DNA of 64,000 nt. It comes from Methanothrix soehngenii GP6 (GTDB lineage Archaea; Halobacteriota; Methanosarcinia; Methanotrichales; Methanotrichaceae). The position numbers were made by a program, and so were the translations under genes. The stretch covers positions 2,294,001 to 2,358,000 of the forward strand of contig NC_015416.1 in the NCBI RefSeq assembly GCF_000204415.1. Direction: 5' to 3'. Shown here piece after piece: positions 9,197-17,040 of this stretch; within the stretch, counting starts at the first letter, position 1; each line of letters begins with the position of its first letter. The notes under the pieces are model-generated. The model had not been told where the DNA came from. It was given only the letters and a program-made list of their open reading frames with translations, and did not search any database.

Positions 9197-9910
9197 CTAG
9201 CGCTTACCGGTTCTCCGTGCGGCGATCGAGCCGACCTTTCGGCCGGGGGATGTATTCCTGCTGACCGTCTTGGGCCTGCCTGGATGCTGACGGCCGCCAC
9301 CGCCGAAGGGATGGTCTACGGCGTTCATTGCCACCCCTCTGACCACGGGCCAGTTCTTGGGCTTGGAGCGGTACTTGAAGAAGCTCTTTCCTGCCTTAAC
9401 CAGGGGCTTGTCCAGACGGCCGCCTCCCGCTACCACTCCGATGGTCGCCATGCATTTCGGGTTGAGCCATTTCATCTCCCCGCTGGGAAGCTGGACCACG
9501 GTTTGGCCTACATCATGAGCCACGAGGATGGCACAGACTCCGGAGGAGCGAGCGAACTGGCCGCCATGCCCGGGCTGCGACTCGACGTTGCAGATAGGTA
9601 TGCCCTCTGGTATCTCCGAGAGAGGGAGAGTATTTCCCGGCTCGATTGGCGCAGATATGCCGCAGGCTATCTCCTGGCCGATGCAGACCCCCTCAGGGAC
9701 CAGGATGTACCTCATCTCGCCGCTCGTCAGGGTCACCAGGCCCACGGGAGCAGTTCGAGCTGGGTCTCGCATAATATCCTGGACGATGCCCTTGACGGTC
9801 TCGTTCTGATCTCTTTTCAGGTGCTTGATGTCTGCTCTGTACCGGTGAGAGGGTGCCCTATACCTAGGACCTCCTGCGCCTCTATTTTGAGATATGATTC
9901 GATGTCCCAT
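9197..9910 (-). CDS. rpl2: Large ribosomal subunit protein uL2
   Basis: 237 aa, a core peptidyl-transferase-centre protein. It begins MGHRIISQNRGAGGPRYRAP. The C-terminal L2 signature containing the functionally critical histidine, VRGVAMNAVDHPFGGGGRQH, is intact. It ends RRTGKR. The distance to S19 depends on the S19 start chosen. Confidence 0.97.
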   Translation of the reverse strand: MGHRIISQNRGAGGPRYRAPSHRYRADIKHLKRDQNETVKGIVQDIMRDPARTAPVGLVTLTSGEMRYILVPEGVCIGQEIACGISAPIEPGNTLPLSEIPEGIPICNVESQPGHGGQFARSSGVCAILVAHDVGQTVVQLPSGEMKWLNPKCMATIGVVAGGGRLDKPLVKAGKSFFKYRSKPKNWPVVRGVAMNAVDHPFGGGGRQHPGRPKTVSRNTSPGRKVGSIAARRTGKR

Positions 9911-9920
9911 TGTATTACAC

Positions 9921-10169
9921 CTACAGCAGTCCTAGCCTTGTGGCCAACTCGTTCGCGCTGCCCTCTCCGGCCAGCTTCACCACTGCCTTCTTCTGTCCCT
10001 GAGAGGTGATCATGGTCCTGACTGCCAGGACATCGACATCATAAAGATCCTCCAGGGCCTTTTTGATTTGAGGCTTGGTGGCATTTGTGTTCACCAGGAA
10101 CTCCAGGGTGTCGTTGGAGTCGATCATGCTGGTGACCTTTTCTGTAACATAGGGGCTCTTGATAATCAT
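9921..10169 (-). CDS. rpl23: Large ribosomal subunit protein uL23
   Basis: 82 aa, the short archaeal L23 at the tunnel exit, where signal recognition particle docks. It begins [20 protein letters not shown] and contains [20 protein letters not shown]. Its ATG shares an ATGA with the L4 stop. Confidence 0.97.
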   Translation of the reverse strand: MIIKSPYVTEKVTSMIDSNDTLEFLVNTNATKPQIKKALEDLYDVDVLAVRTMITSQGQKKAVVKLAGEGSANELATRLGLL

Positions 10170-10939
10170 TGATTTGCCTCCGGGGAGCCTTTTCCTGCCA
10201 GCTTCTCAAGGGATGATTCAGTCCATACGGTAAGTCTGCCGGCACGGGTTCCAGGGGCGAGCAGCTCTGCGTTCAGCATGTCCACGGTGACGAAGTCAAC
10301 CCCTGGAAGGTTCCGGGCTGCCTTTCCCAGGCCTGCGTCGTTGCCAGCGACGATGAGCAAGCTCTTTCTGCCTTTGTATTTCCTTCCCCGCAGCTTTCCC
10401 TTGCCGGCACGGATGTGCCTTCCTGCTTTTGCCCTCAGGACGTCATCCCAGAGGCCCGCTGCCATGAGGAACTTGATGATATCCGAGGTCTTGCTAAGGG
10501 CCTCGAGATCGTTCTTGGCCACGACCGGCAGCTCTCGGGAGAACTTATGACCCCGGGCCTCGACCAGGCCGGATGAGGCGGTAGCTGCAATAGCTGAGCG
10601 GATGGCTTTTCTTCTCTCCTTCTTATTGACCTTCTCGCTGTAGACGGCGTTTGGCTGTGGCGCATGCGATCTGCGGCCGCCCACTGCCATGGGGACGCCT
10701 GCTGCTCTCCTGCCGTTCTTAAGCCTGAGAACCCTGGAGGTGCCGTGTCCCGTGCCCCAGGAGACGGCGGAGGTGTTCATGCCGGCATAAAAGTGCGGCC
10801 CATAAGCCTGAAGCCTGTTTGCTTGGGCAGCCAGAACCGCTCTCTTGATGATATCCGGTCGGTACTCCTCCTCAAAGACTGCTGGCAGCTCTATCTCGCC
10901 AGCTGCGTTTCCCGATAGATCTATAACATTGGTTTTCAT
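10166..10939 (-). CDS. rpl4: Large ribosomal subunit protein uL4
   Basis: 257 aa archaeal L4. It begins [20 protein letters not shown]. The loop that enters the exit tunnel ([20 protein letters not shown]) and the C-terminal [20 protein letters not shown]-like motif are present. It is preceded by L3 with a 3-nt gap and overlaps L23. Confidence 0.97.
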   Translation of the reverse strand: MKTNVIDLSGNAAGEIELPAVFEEEYRPDIIKRAVLAAQANRLQAYGPHFYAGMNTSAVSWGTGHGTSRVLRLKNGRRAAGVPMAVGGRRSHAPQPNAVYSEKVNKKERRKAIRSAIAATASSGLVEARGHKFSRELPVVAKNDLEALSKTSDIIKFLMAAGLWDDVLRAKAGRHIRAGKGKLRGRKYKGRKSLLIVAGNDAGLGKAARNLPGVDFVTVDMLNAELLAPGTRAGRLTVWTESSLEKLAGKGSPEANQ

Positions 10940-10942
10940 TGC

Positions 10943-11947
10943 TTAGACCCCCTGCTTGGATTCCTGGCTCACATGGAGCAGCTCGGGAGCTTTCACGAAG
11001 TTCTTTCCTGGCCTCATGGCATGCCTCATCCGCACGAGCCTCTTGATGGGGCCGGGGACGCTTCCTTTGATCAGGATATACTGGTTCTTGATCACGCCAT
11101 AGCCGGGGAATCCCCCGTCCGGAGTGATCTTCGATCCGTCGGTTCCGATGAACATGAGCCTCTTATTATATTCTGTCCTCTGGTGGTAGCCCATCTGGCC
11201 CAGCTGGGGAACGCGCCAGCTGATATGGGCTGGATGCCAGGGGCCAAGGTTGCCCACATGGCGGACTTTGCCTGTGCGAGCATGCTTTCTCTTGGCCATG
11301 GCGATTCCCCAGCGCCTGACCGGTCCCTGGGTGCCTTTGCCCTTGGTAACGGCAGAGGTGTCCATCAGGTCGCCCAGCTCAAATACGCTGGAAATCGGGA
11401 CCTGCTGGCCCAGCAGCGTCTGGGCAAAGGAGAGTCTGTCATTCATCGAGCCACCGTTGATCGGCATCTCCATGATCTCAGGAACCTTCTTGGGAATTCC
11501 GGATACTAGTGTGGGATTGGTGTGCACCAGGACGCGGACATCGGCGATATCATCGCCCAGGGCGACCAGATCTCCGGGAGCGGTTCCTCGGGTCTTCTTG
11601 GGAACGGTCATCGCTCGGGAGAGCTCCGGGCTTAGGTTCTCTGCCCAAAGCTCGCCTGCCGGGCGTAGGCCGCCATTGTAGCTCTCGTAAGCGCGCACAG
11701 CCACCACGTTCATGGGGGGGACCTCAAGAACGGTCACGGGGGTGCTGATCTCCATGCCCTCGGTGAGGCTGCGCGGTCGGTCATCTATCATCATAACATG
11801 GGTCATGCCTGCTTTGTAGCCGGCGAAGCCTGCTATCCTGGCCTTGTCCTCCTCGAGCCAGCTTCTGATTCTGGGGACCTCGCTCTTGGCCCTCTTTCTG
11901 GGGCTGTAGGCCAGCGAACCTCGTCTAGGTCGGTGTATTGTTGCCAT
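10943..11947 (-). CDS. rpl3: Large ribosomal subunit protein uL3
   Basis: 334 aa archaeal/eukaryotic long L3. It begins MATIHRPRRGSLAYSPRKRA. The conserved finger near the peptidyl-transferase centre, GKGTQGPVRRWGIAMAKRKH, followed by WHPAHISWRVPQLGQMGYHQ, is present. It follows the SPOUT methyltransferase gene directly: that gene's stop and the L3 ATG are adjacent. Confidence 0.97.
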   Translation of the reverse strand: MATIHRPRRGSLAYSPRKRAKSEVPRIRSWLEEDKARIAGFAGYKAGMTHVMMIDDRPRSLTEGMEISTPVTVLEVPPMNVVAVRAYESYNGGLRPAGELWAENLSPELSRAMTVPKKTRGTAPGDLVALGDDIADVRVLVHTNPTLVSGIPKKVPEIMEMPINGGSMNDRLSFAQTLLGQQVPISSVFELGDLMDTSAVTKGKGTQGPVRRWGIAMAKRKHARTGKVRHVGNLGPWHPAHISWRVPQLGQMGYHQRTEYNKRLMFIGTDGSKITPDGGFPGYGVIKNQYILIKGSVPGPIKRLVRMRHAMRPGKNFVKAPELLHVSQESKQGV

Positions 11948-12787
11948 TTAGTCCTCCAAACTCATCAGGTTGAGAAGGGCGAGGGTGGCGAAAACCGCTT
12001 CCTCCACTCGAACCGTCTCTGTTCCCTGATGGGGAATGGTGTTGATCATTTCATACCTCTTCATTGATTCTTTACTCAAGAACGCATCTAGCCCTCGTGC
12101 GGGTGAGCCAAAGGCCACCGCAAGGTCGCGTTTGTTGCCCGATTGGACCAACTCCAGAAGTGCCTGGGGCGTTATAGCCCGACCGCTTCTGGAGGCAAGA
12201 ACGATCCGGGTATCTCTCATTGATTCCAGATAGCTCTCCAGGCTATCCACTACCTCGGTCTCGTACCCCCAGTAATGGGGTATATCCTTTTGGTCAACAG
12301 GCTCAGCGGCGAGCGGTTCCTGCGAAAAGATTCTGACGTTTAGGCGTTGCCCTACCGGATACTTTTCTCCGGTGCGAAGGGGAATTGGGCGATTGATTCC
12401 GATTTCCACCCATACGCCGCCATCAGATCCGACGCTTTCAACGACTGCTCCGACGCGAAACTCGCCAATCTTGAGCGATTCTGATTTTGAGTTGATGGGA
12501 TGATGACTTGTGCGCAGCGGGGGCAGCATTCCCACGTGGCGCAGCTCCTCTTTGCGGGGGATGAGCAGCTTTCTCAGATATTGGGGGGTTTCCATGTAGC
12601 GCAGGATCATGGATATGAACCGGGAATCGTTGTATTCCTGGTCCCGGTAGATCACTATGCGGCTTACACGGAAGACTGCTGCTGCCCTTGCGATCTGGCC
12701 AACTTTGAGCGTGTTGACACGCGTATCCCTGCTCTCCATGGTGAGAGAGGACGGGATAAGGATGGCTCTCTCGCAGCGTCCAGTCAT
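11948..12787 (-). CDS. SPOUT-superfamily RNA methyltransferase (DUF171 / putative RNA uridine N3-methyltransferase family)
   Basis: About 279 aa, first gene of the ribosomal operon. It begins MTGRCERAILIPSSL, has an inserted OB-like central segment (residues about 100-170, SKSESLKIGEFRVGAVVESV) and a C-terminal SPOUT knot half with DTRIVLASRSGRAI and KRDLAVAFGSPARGLDAFL. The family is widespread in archaea and eukaryotes and is usually encoded next to L3; a role in rRNA methylation is inferred from the fold and the context. I use ATG 12787, which follows a GGAGGG binding site, rather than GTG 12805, which overlaps that site. Confidence 0.88.
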   Translation of the reverse strand: MTGRCERAILIPSSLTMESRDTRVNTLKVGQIARAAAVFRVSRIVIYRDQEYNDSRFISMILRYMETPQYLRKLLIPRKEELRHVGMLPPLRTSHHPINSKSESLKIGEFRVGAVVESVGSDGGVWVEIGINRPIPLRTGEKYPVGQRLNVRIFSQEPLAAEPVDQKDIPHYWGYETEVVDSLESYLESMRDTRIVLASRSGRAITPQALLELVQSGNKRDLAVAFGSPARGLDAFLSKESMKRYEMINTIPHQGTETVRVEEAVFATLALLNLMSLED

Positions 12788-12811
12788 CAGGTTTTCCCTC
12801 CTCACAAGAGA

Positions 12812-12828
12812 GTGGATATATAAAAAGG
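12812..12828 (-). promoter_or_regulatory. TATA-box promoter of the ribosomal protein super-operon
   Basis: On the minus strand the sequence reads CCTTTTTATATATCC, a strong archaeal TATA box with an A/T-rich core. Its centre lies about 33 bases upstream of the methyltransferase ATG at 12787, leaving only a short leader. No other strong TATA box is seen in the closely packed genes downstream, so this is probably the main promoter for the whole run down to secY. Confidence 0.75.
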
Positions 12829-13111
12829 TTTGGAAGGGAGATAACGGACGCGTTCCGATAATCGCTCAGTATGGGCTGAGCCAAAATACCTATCAACTCA
12901 CCGGAATATCAAGTTATGCTCAAAGCCAAACCAAATATTAACCGATATCTGATTTAGGATGCCAGAAGTGATTTACTAGCCGGATATGGCCGGATTGTTC
13001 GAGCGCTACCGGGATATCCTGACTCCGGAAGAGCTCACATGGATGCAGGAGGCGATTGATCGCTTCCTGTTCACCCCATGATGGAAAATAAAAAATACTT
13101 GTTATCAACAA
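12829..13111. other. Divergent intergenic region with a possible 31-codon ORF (12986-13081, +)
   Basis: The region between the ribosomal operon and the exported protein is A/T-rich. It holds one open frame on the plus strand from ATG 12986 to TGA 13081, encoding MAGLFERYRDILTP... ending AIDRFLFTP. The codon choice looks coding and the peptide looks like a piece of a larger helical protein, but no ribosome binding site is evident and I do not recognise it. It may be a gene remnant. Confidence 0.3.
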
Positions 13112-13120
13112 TTGTCATGT

Positions 13121-14044
13121 ATGAATATCGTTAATATTGCGGCCATCCTGGCATTCTTCATAATATCTGGAATTGTCGTTGCTGCTCCATTGCCACTTCA
13201 GTTGATAGTCAACAATGATACGATGCAATGTGCGAGTTTCCTGCCAGGGGATGAGTGCATGGACTGCACGCCGCCCGATGGCTGGGAGATATTGGGTCCA
13301 TATGGCCCTTGCCCGGAAGACTACACACTGGTTACTGTAAGGAGCAATTGCCAGGGCTTTGAGAATGAGCGTTGCTGCACAAAGTGGCATTCAGGGGCAT
13401 CAGGAGACTGCCAAAACCTGGTTAAAAATGATTTGACCAGGGAATGCGCCCTTGTGGACGATGCGGCAAACCGCACCCTCCTCTCTGGATGGATGAAGAT
13501 GCCCGAAAATGCCGCCAGCTGGTTATGCCCGCATGACTACAACTGGACGACACTCACAGGAACCATTCCCGCCAAGGTTGCTCAATACGGCCCAGTAAAT
13601 GTAGCCTCTGTGACAAACGAGGCTGATTTTCTTGTAAGCCTCGTCAACAATGTATCTGGCTGGACCTGGCTGACGCAACCCGGTCAATCTGCAGCCTGGA
13701 CTTTTTATAATCTGCCCACCAATCGGAGGCTTTACATTTATCTTACTCCTCTGGTAACTCGTCCTTCTGGAAACGGCGGAGGCAGCGGATATTCAACCGA
13801 TGTGAGGATAACATATGAAACTCGAACCAGGAACATAAATTCGACCGTTTCGCTGAAGAACACCCATCCTGAGTTCCAGATGCCTGCAGACACCATGGGT
13901 TGGGGCTACCAGGCAATTGGCTACTTGATGATCCCTGCCGATAAGATTCCCTTTGATGGGAAGGTCAAAGTAACTCTTACTAAGTCTGCCAATGCTGAAC
14001 ATATAGCTGTCAATAAGGAGTGCTGCACCATTGAGTATGTATGA
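13121..14044 (+). CDS. Exported cysteine-containing protein of unknown function
   Basis: About 307 aa. A Sec-type signal peptide is clear at the N-terminus (MNIVNIAAILAFFIISGIVV, cleavage near AAP). The mature protein has several cysteines in the first 100 residues (CASFLPGDECMDCTPP, NCQGFENERCC), suggesting disulfides, then a beta-rich, Asn/Thr-rich C-terminal half with likely N-glycosylation sequons, ending in a further CC pair. The ATG at 13121 is preferred over an in-frame TTG nine bases earlier. I do not recognise the family. The stop is followed about 100 nt later by another unknown gene on the same strand. Confidence 0.75.
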   Translation: MNIVNIAAILAFFIISGIVVAAPLPLQLIVNNDTMQCASFLPGDECMDCTPPDGWEILGPYGPCPEDYTLVTVRSNCQGFENERCCTKWHSGASGDCQNLVKNDLTRECALVDDAANRTLLSGWMKMPENAASWLCPHDYNWTTLTGTIPAKVAQYGPVNVASVTNEADFLVSLVNNVSGWTWLTQPGQSAAWTFYNLPTNRRLYIYLTPLVTRPSGNGGGSGYSTDVRITYETRTRNINSTVSLKNTHPEFQMPADTMGWGYQAIGYLMIPADKIPFDGKVKVTLTKSANAEHIAVNKECCTIEYV

Positions 14045-14073
14045 TCATTTACCAAAAACCGATATCTCACAAT

Positions 14074-14085
14074 CGATATATAGAA
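14074..14085 (+). promoter_or_regulatory. TATA box upstream of the 155-aa protein gene
   Basis: CGATATATAGAA on the plus strand lies about 70 nt before the ATG at 14148. It predicts a transcription start near 14110 and a short leader. This supports starting the gene at 14148 rather than at upstream in-frame codons that overlap the preceding gene. Confidence 0.5.
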
Positions 14086-14147
14086 AGACGGCAATACCAG
14101 CATTAGCATGGATTCGGGTTCATTTGATTCATGCAGAGGATTTGATT

Positions 14148-14615
14148 ATGGGAATAAAAGAGAGCTTTACCGCTGAGGAATGGAGGGGCTTGGTCAGCCT
14201 TCCTTATGCCGTATCAATGGCGATTGTCCTGGCCGCACCCTCATTACTGGGCACGTTTCACGAATCTAAGGCGCTGATCACTGAGCCGGCCAAGCTTGCA
14301 GCTTCTGCCAGCAGCGATCTGGTCGGCATACTGTCAGGCGAGATCCAATCCAGAGGAAGAGAGCTGATCGATGAGCAGAAGGATCTATTCAAGAAGGACC
14401 AGAACGGCTTTAGATCTAGGACCATCGAGGCCTGCAGGTCGGCCGCAGCCGCCCTTACCAAGGTCTCTTCAAAAGAGGCTGCTGCCTACAAAGAGTGGGT
14501 GCTGGCGATAGGACAAAAGGTTGCAGAGGCTGCGAAAGAGCAGGGCGTAGCGGTCAGCGAACCGGAAGAGGTACTCCTTAATGAGGTCTCCGCTGCTCTT
14601 GGCTCGAGCGCATAA
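14148..14615 (+). CDS. Small helical protein of unknown function
   Basis: 155 aa from ATG 14148 (MGIKESFTAEEWRGLVSLPY). The N-terminal third has a moderately hydrophobic stretch (AVSMAIVLAAPSLLGTF). The rest is Ala/Lys/Glu-rich and predicted helical (AASASSDLVGILSGEIQSRG; CRSAAAALTKVSSKEAAAYK). No catalytic motif is visible, and overall it resembles a small cytosolic helical protein. An upstream in-frame ATG at 14031 overlaps the preceding gene and lies 5' of the TATA box, so it is unlikely. Function unknown. Confidence 0.7.
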   Translation: MGIKESFTAEEWRGLVSLPYAVSMAIVLAAPSLLGTFHESKALITEPAKLAASASSDLVGILSGEIQSRGRELIDEQKDLFKKDQNGFRSRTIEACRSAAAALTKVSSKEAAAYKEWVLAIGQKVAEAAKEQGVAVSEPEEVLLNEVSAALGSSA

Positions 14616-14631
14616 AATATATAAACCCATT

Positions 14632-14871
14632 TCATCCCCTCTTTTTGGCCAGCACCCTTTTGGCGATCTTTTCCTCGTTCCAGTCCCTGAATGTCCTCCC
14701 CTTCATCGCCAGATTTAGGAATATCAATGCAAAAAACCACAGCCCCAATCCGATTATGACCGGGAACACCAGCCAGAACAAGAGCACGATCAAAACGAGC
14801 CCTAATATGAACAGACAGGCTGCTATTCCGCCATAAAGCAGCCTTCCGGAAGGATTCAGCTTCCCCGGCAT
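14632..14871 (-). CDS. Small two-helix membrane protein
   Basis: 79 aa. Two adjacent hydrophobic helices (LLYGGIAACLFILGLVLIVL and VFPVIIGLGLWFFALIFLNL) are followed by a basic cytoplasmic tail (EEKIAKRVLAKKRG). It faces the preceding gene with a 16-nt gap. A TATA box on the minus strand at 14894-14904 lies 23-33 nt upstream of the ATG, so the transcript is probably leaderless. No family recognised. Confidence 0.65.
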   Translation of the reverse strand: MPGKLNPSGRLLYGGIAACLFILGLVLIVLLFWLVFPVIIGLGLWFFALIFLNLAMKGRTFRDWNEEKIAKRVLAKKRG

Positions 14872-14893
14872 AATAGATTAATTGACCTGTAAG

Positions 14894-14904
14894 CTATATA
14901 AACC
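14894..14904 (-). promoter_or_regulatory. TATA box for the 79-aa membrane protein gene
   Basis: Minus-strand GGTTTATATAG, about 28 nt upstream of the ATG at 14871, the spacing expected for a leaderless archaeal transcript. The rest of the interval up to 15210 holds no convincing gene; a TATA-like AAAATACTTAAAC at about 15175 probably serves the next plus-strand gene. Confidence 0.5.
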
Positions 14905-15210
14905 GATCAGTCCAGTCCCCATACATCCGACAGCCGATGAATATGACCTGGCTAATAGAGCCTCAAGGCCGGTCACAATTCTTTTCAGGCCCATCTCTCT
15001 ATCTCCAGAACTGCCACCATCGCTTTTTATAAAAGCTGTCCAATCCATCCCCACTTCATTAGCAGGGCATAGAGAGCCCCTGGATTGCCTGCCCCAGAAA
15101 TCATCATTCTGTCTTTTGTATCTTATTCATACTTTCTATTATGTAAAAATGCTTTTCAGCTATCAATTTCTAGCAAAAATACTTAAACTTACACGTAGTA
15201 GATTCCCAAT

Positions 15211-15432
15211 ATGGCAGGAGTCTTCGAGCAGCTCACCAGGCGTCATAAAAGGGCAGTTCATGGAGGCCTTGAGGCAATGGAGCTGGAGGCAGCAATGGAG
15301 ATCCTGGCGGAGGTATTCAGAATCAACCTGGAGGAGGTAGAAGATATGATCTCCAGCCGCCTGCCGGAGGTACAAACCGAAGCTCGCCAGGAAGAGGGAC
15401 TGTGGCCGCAGGAGTTCTGGTTGGAGAGCTAA
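15211..15432 (+). CDS. Small acidic helical protein of unknown function
   Basis: 73 aa, MAGVFEQLTRRHKRAVHGGL and then Glu/Met-rich amphipathic sequence (MELEAAMEILAEVFRINLEE) ending LWPQEFWLES. The acidic coding-like composition and a TATA-like element about 30 nt upstream favour a real gene with a leaderless transcript. It is followed by a GC-rich hairpin and then a TnpB element. No recognised domain. Confidence 0.55.
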   Translation: MAGVFEQLTRRHKRAVHGGLEAMELEAAMEILAEVFRINLEEVEDMISSRLPEVQTEARQEEGLWPQEFWLES

Positions 15433-15474
15433 AGCATTTTTAACAGATCATGCGTTTCCGGACAGGTCAAATGA

Positions 15475-15495
15475 GGCCCGCCCTTCCGGCGGGCC
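15475..15495. repeat. Perfect 8-bp GC-rich hairpin between the 73-aa gene and the TnpB element
   Basis: GGCCCGCC-CTTCC-GGCGGGCC is a perfect 8-bp stem with a 5-nt loop. There is no T-run after it, so it is not a typical archaeal terminator. It could cap the mRNA of the upstream gene or belong to the insertion. Confidence 0.45.
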
Positions 15496-15681
15496 ATATA
15501 GCAACCGATCAACGATCTGCTTTCCCTTGCGCAGCCGCCAGATATGCTAGCTGCGACCCATCAGCTGATCTACAGTGCTGGGGCGCAGGGGTAGAGAGGG
15601 CTCCGGTCTTTAGGCCGGAGATGAATCGTACCCCGCCCTACGCTATGAACCTTAATATACTATAACAGCGTAGAACTGTAC

Positions 15682-16812
15682 ATGCTTAAGGCTTACAAGT
15701 TCAGGCTTTATCCCACAAGGTCTCAGATAACCAAGATGGAGCGAACGCTGGACTTGTGCCGATGGACATACAACCAGACTCTAGCATACAGAAAGAACGC
15801 CTGGGAGAATGAAGGCAAATCAGTTTCCAAATATGAAACGAACGCTCTTCTTCCTGGTTGGAAAGAGGATAAACCCGAACTGAGAGACGTATATGCTCAG
15901 ACCCTTCAGAATGTTCAGGAGCGGGTAGATCTAGCCTTTAAAGCCTTTTTCAGAAGGGTTAAGGCGGGAGAAGAACCCGGATATCCAAGATTTCGGGGAA
16001 GAGGTTGGTACGATTCATTTACTTATCCACAACCTGAGAAGGGCGGCAATCTTGTTAACGGCATGGTACGTCTTCCCAAGATAGGCGATATCAAGATCAA
16101 GCTCCATCGCCAGATAGAAGGCAAGATCAAACGGCTGACCGTCAGAAGGACAGCCACAGGCAAATGGTTTGCATGCTTCTCCGTCGAAACTGAAGATGTT
16201 CCTCTCCCCCCCTGGAAAGATGGGGCTGTAGTAGGTATTGATGTCGGCCTTGAGAGCTTCGCCACCTTTTCCAATGGTGAGACGATAGCTAATCCTCGAT
16301 TCTTCCGAGAAGAAGAACACGAGTTAGCTAGAGCCCAAAGGAAACTCTCTAAGGCTCCTAAAGGAACTCCAGATCGCAAGAAAGCTCTTAAGGTTGTTGA
16401 GCGAGTCCATGAGCGGATAGCTAACAAGCGATATGAGTTTGCCCATCAGGTTAGTCATAACTTGGTAGATAGATTTGGTCTAATAGCTTTTGAAGATCTT
16501 AACATCAAAGGCATGGTTCATAATCATTGCCTGGCTAAAAGCATCTCAGACGTAGCTTGGAACATGCTAGTGACTTTAACCTCTTACAAGGCTGCAAGTG
16601 CCGGTTCGGTGGTGGTCCTGGTAGATCCAAGGAATACGTCTAAGATGTGTTCCAGGTGTGGTACTCTCATTGAAAAGTCGCTGTCTGATAGAGTCCATAA
16701 CTGCACTCAGTGCGGGCTGTCGATGGACCGGGATTGGAACGCAGCGATAAATATTCTCAGATTGGGATTGCAATCTGTCGGCACAGGAAGCCGTGGAAGC
16801 CCCGCTCTTTAG
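15682..16812 (+). CDS. tnpB: TnpB RNA-guided nuclease (IS605/IS1341 family)
   Basis: 376 aa, full length. It starts MLKAYKFRLYPTRSQITKME (OrfB helix-turn-helix N-terminus). The three RuvC acidic motifs are GIDVG, FEDLNIKG and DRDWNAAINI, with a zinc ribbon (CSRCG ... CTQCG) between the last two. All catalytic residues appear present, so it is potentially active. TnpB proteins are RNA-guided DNA endonucleases that use an RNA from the element's right end; this is family knowledge, not shown here. The coding sequence ends inside the right-end hairpin region. Confidence 0.93.
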   Translation: MLKAYKFRLYPTRSQITKMERTLDLCRWTYNQTLAYRKNAWENEGKSVSKYETNALLPGWKEDKPELRDVYAQTLQNVQERVDLAFKAFFRRVKAGEEPGYPRFRGRGWYDSFTYPQPEKGGNLVNGMVRLPKIGDIKIKLHRQIEGKIKRLTVRRTATGKWFACFSVETEDVPLPPWKDGAVVGIDVGLESFATFSNGETIANPRFFREEEHELARAQRKLSKAPKGTPDRKKALKVVERVHERIANKRYEFAHQVSHNLVDRFGLIAFEDLNIKGMVHNHCLAKSISDVAWNMLVTLTSYKAASAGSVVVLVDPRNTSKMCSRCGTLIEKSLSDRVHNCTQCGLSMDRDWNAAINILRLGLQSVGTGSRGSPAL

Positions 16813-16828
16813 GGCGGGGAGCAGTCAC
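16690..16828 (+). ncRNA. Probable right-end (omega/re) RNA scaffold of the TnpB element
   Basis: In IS605-type elements the guide RNA overlaps the 3' end of tnpB and ends at the right end of the element, with the guide taken from flanking DNA. Here the 3' coding region and the terminal hairpin (GCGGGG closing before AGCAGTCAC) fit that layout, and nearly the same 140 nt is preserved in the deleted copy near 41.83-41.97 kb although the rest of that copy is gone. The 5' boundary is a guess. Confidence 0.4.
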
Positions 16829-16996
16829 TGCCAGAAACAGCACCACCCCAACGGCAAGGAAAAGAAGAGCGAGCATCCACCAGGGCAGAAAGGCCACCAC
16901 AATAATCCTGAGCCGGGAGAGGATAAACCATAACACAAACAGGGCAACGATCGCAAGCACAAGAGCGTAGAGACGCTCCTTTGTCCTACCGACCAT
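16757..16996 (-). CDS. Small membrane protein whose C-terminus is replaced by the TnpB element
   Basis: 79-codon frame. Residues 1 to about 56 form a two-helix membrane protein (YALVLAIVALFVLWFILSRL, then FLPWWMLALLFLAVGVVLFL). From about residue 57 (TAPRPKERGFHGFLCRQIAI) the reading frame runs through the reverse strand of the TnpB right end, so this tail is foreign. The native 3' end of the gene has been cut off by the insertion; I do not find an obvious continuation on the far side of the element. The remaining frame is open, so a chimeric protein may still be made. Confidence 0.6.
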   Translation of the reverse strand: MVGRTKERLYALVLAIVALFVLWFILSRLRIIVVAFLPWWMLALLFLAVGVVLFLAVTAPRPKERGFHGFLCRQIAIPI

Positions 16997-17040
16997 ACCT
17001 GGCAGATATGATCAATCATATAAATAGGTGATCTAATCCT

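Larger units (their letters stand above)
15590..16828 (+). mobile_element. IS200/IS605-superfamily element with TnpB only (IS1341 type)
   Basis: The left end carries the hairpin motif CTCCGGTCTTTAGGCCGGAG followed by ATGAAT; the right end carries CCCCGCTCTTTAGGGCGGGG followed by AGCAGTCAC. Between them is a single intact tnpB and no TnpA. The same left and right motifs flank a deleted copy at 41.6-41.97 kb, which supports these boundaries to within about 10 bp. The right end lies inside the 3' portion of the small membrane gene on the minus strand. No terminal inverted repeats or target duplications are expected for this superfamily. Confidence 0.75.

Noticed and set aside
15475-15495. GC-rich hairpin as an intrinsic terminator
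   Set aside because: It has no T-run after the stem; kept only as a hairpin.
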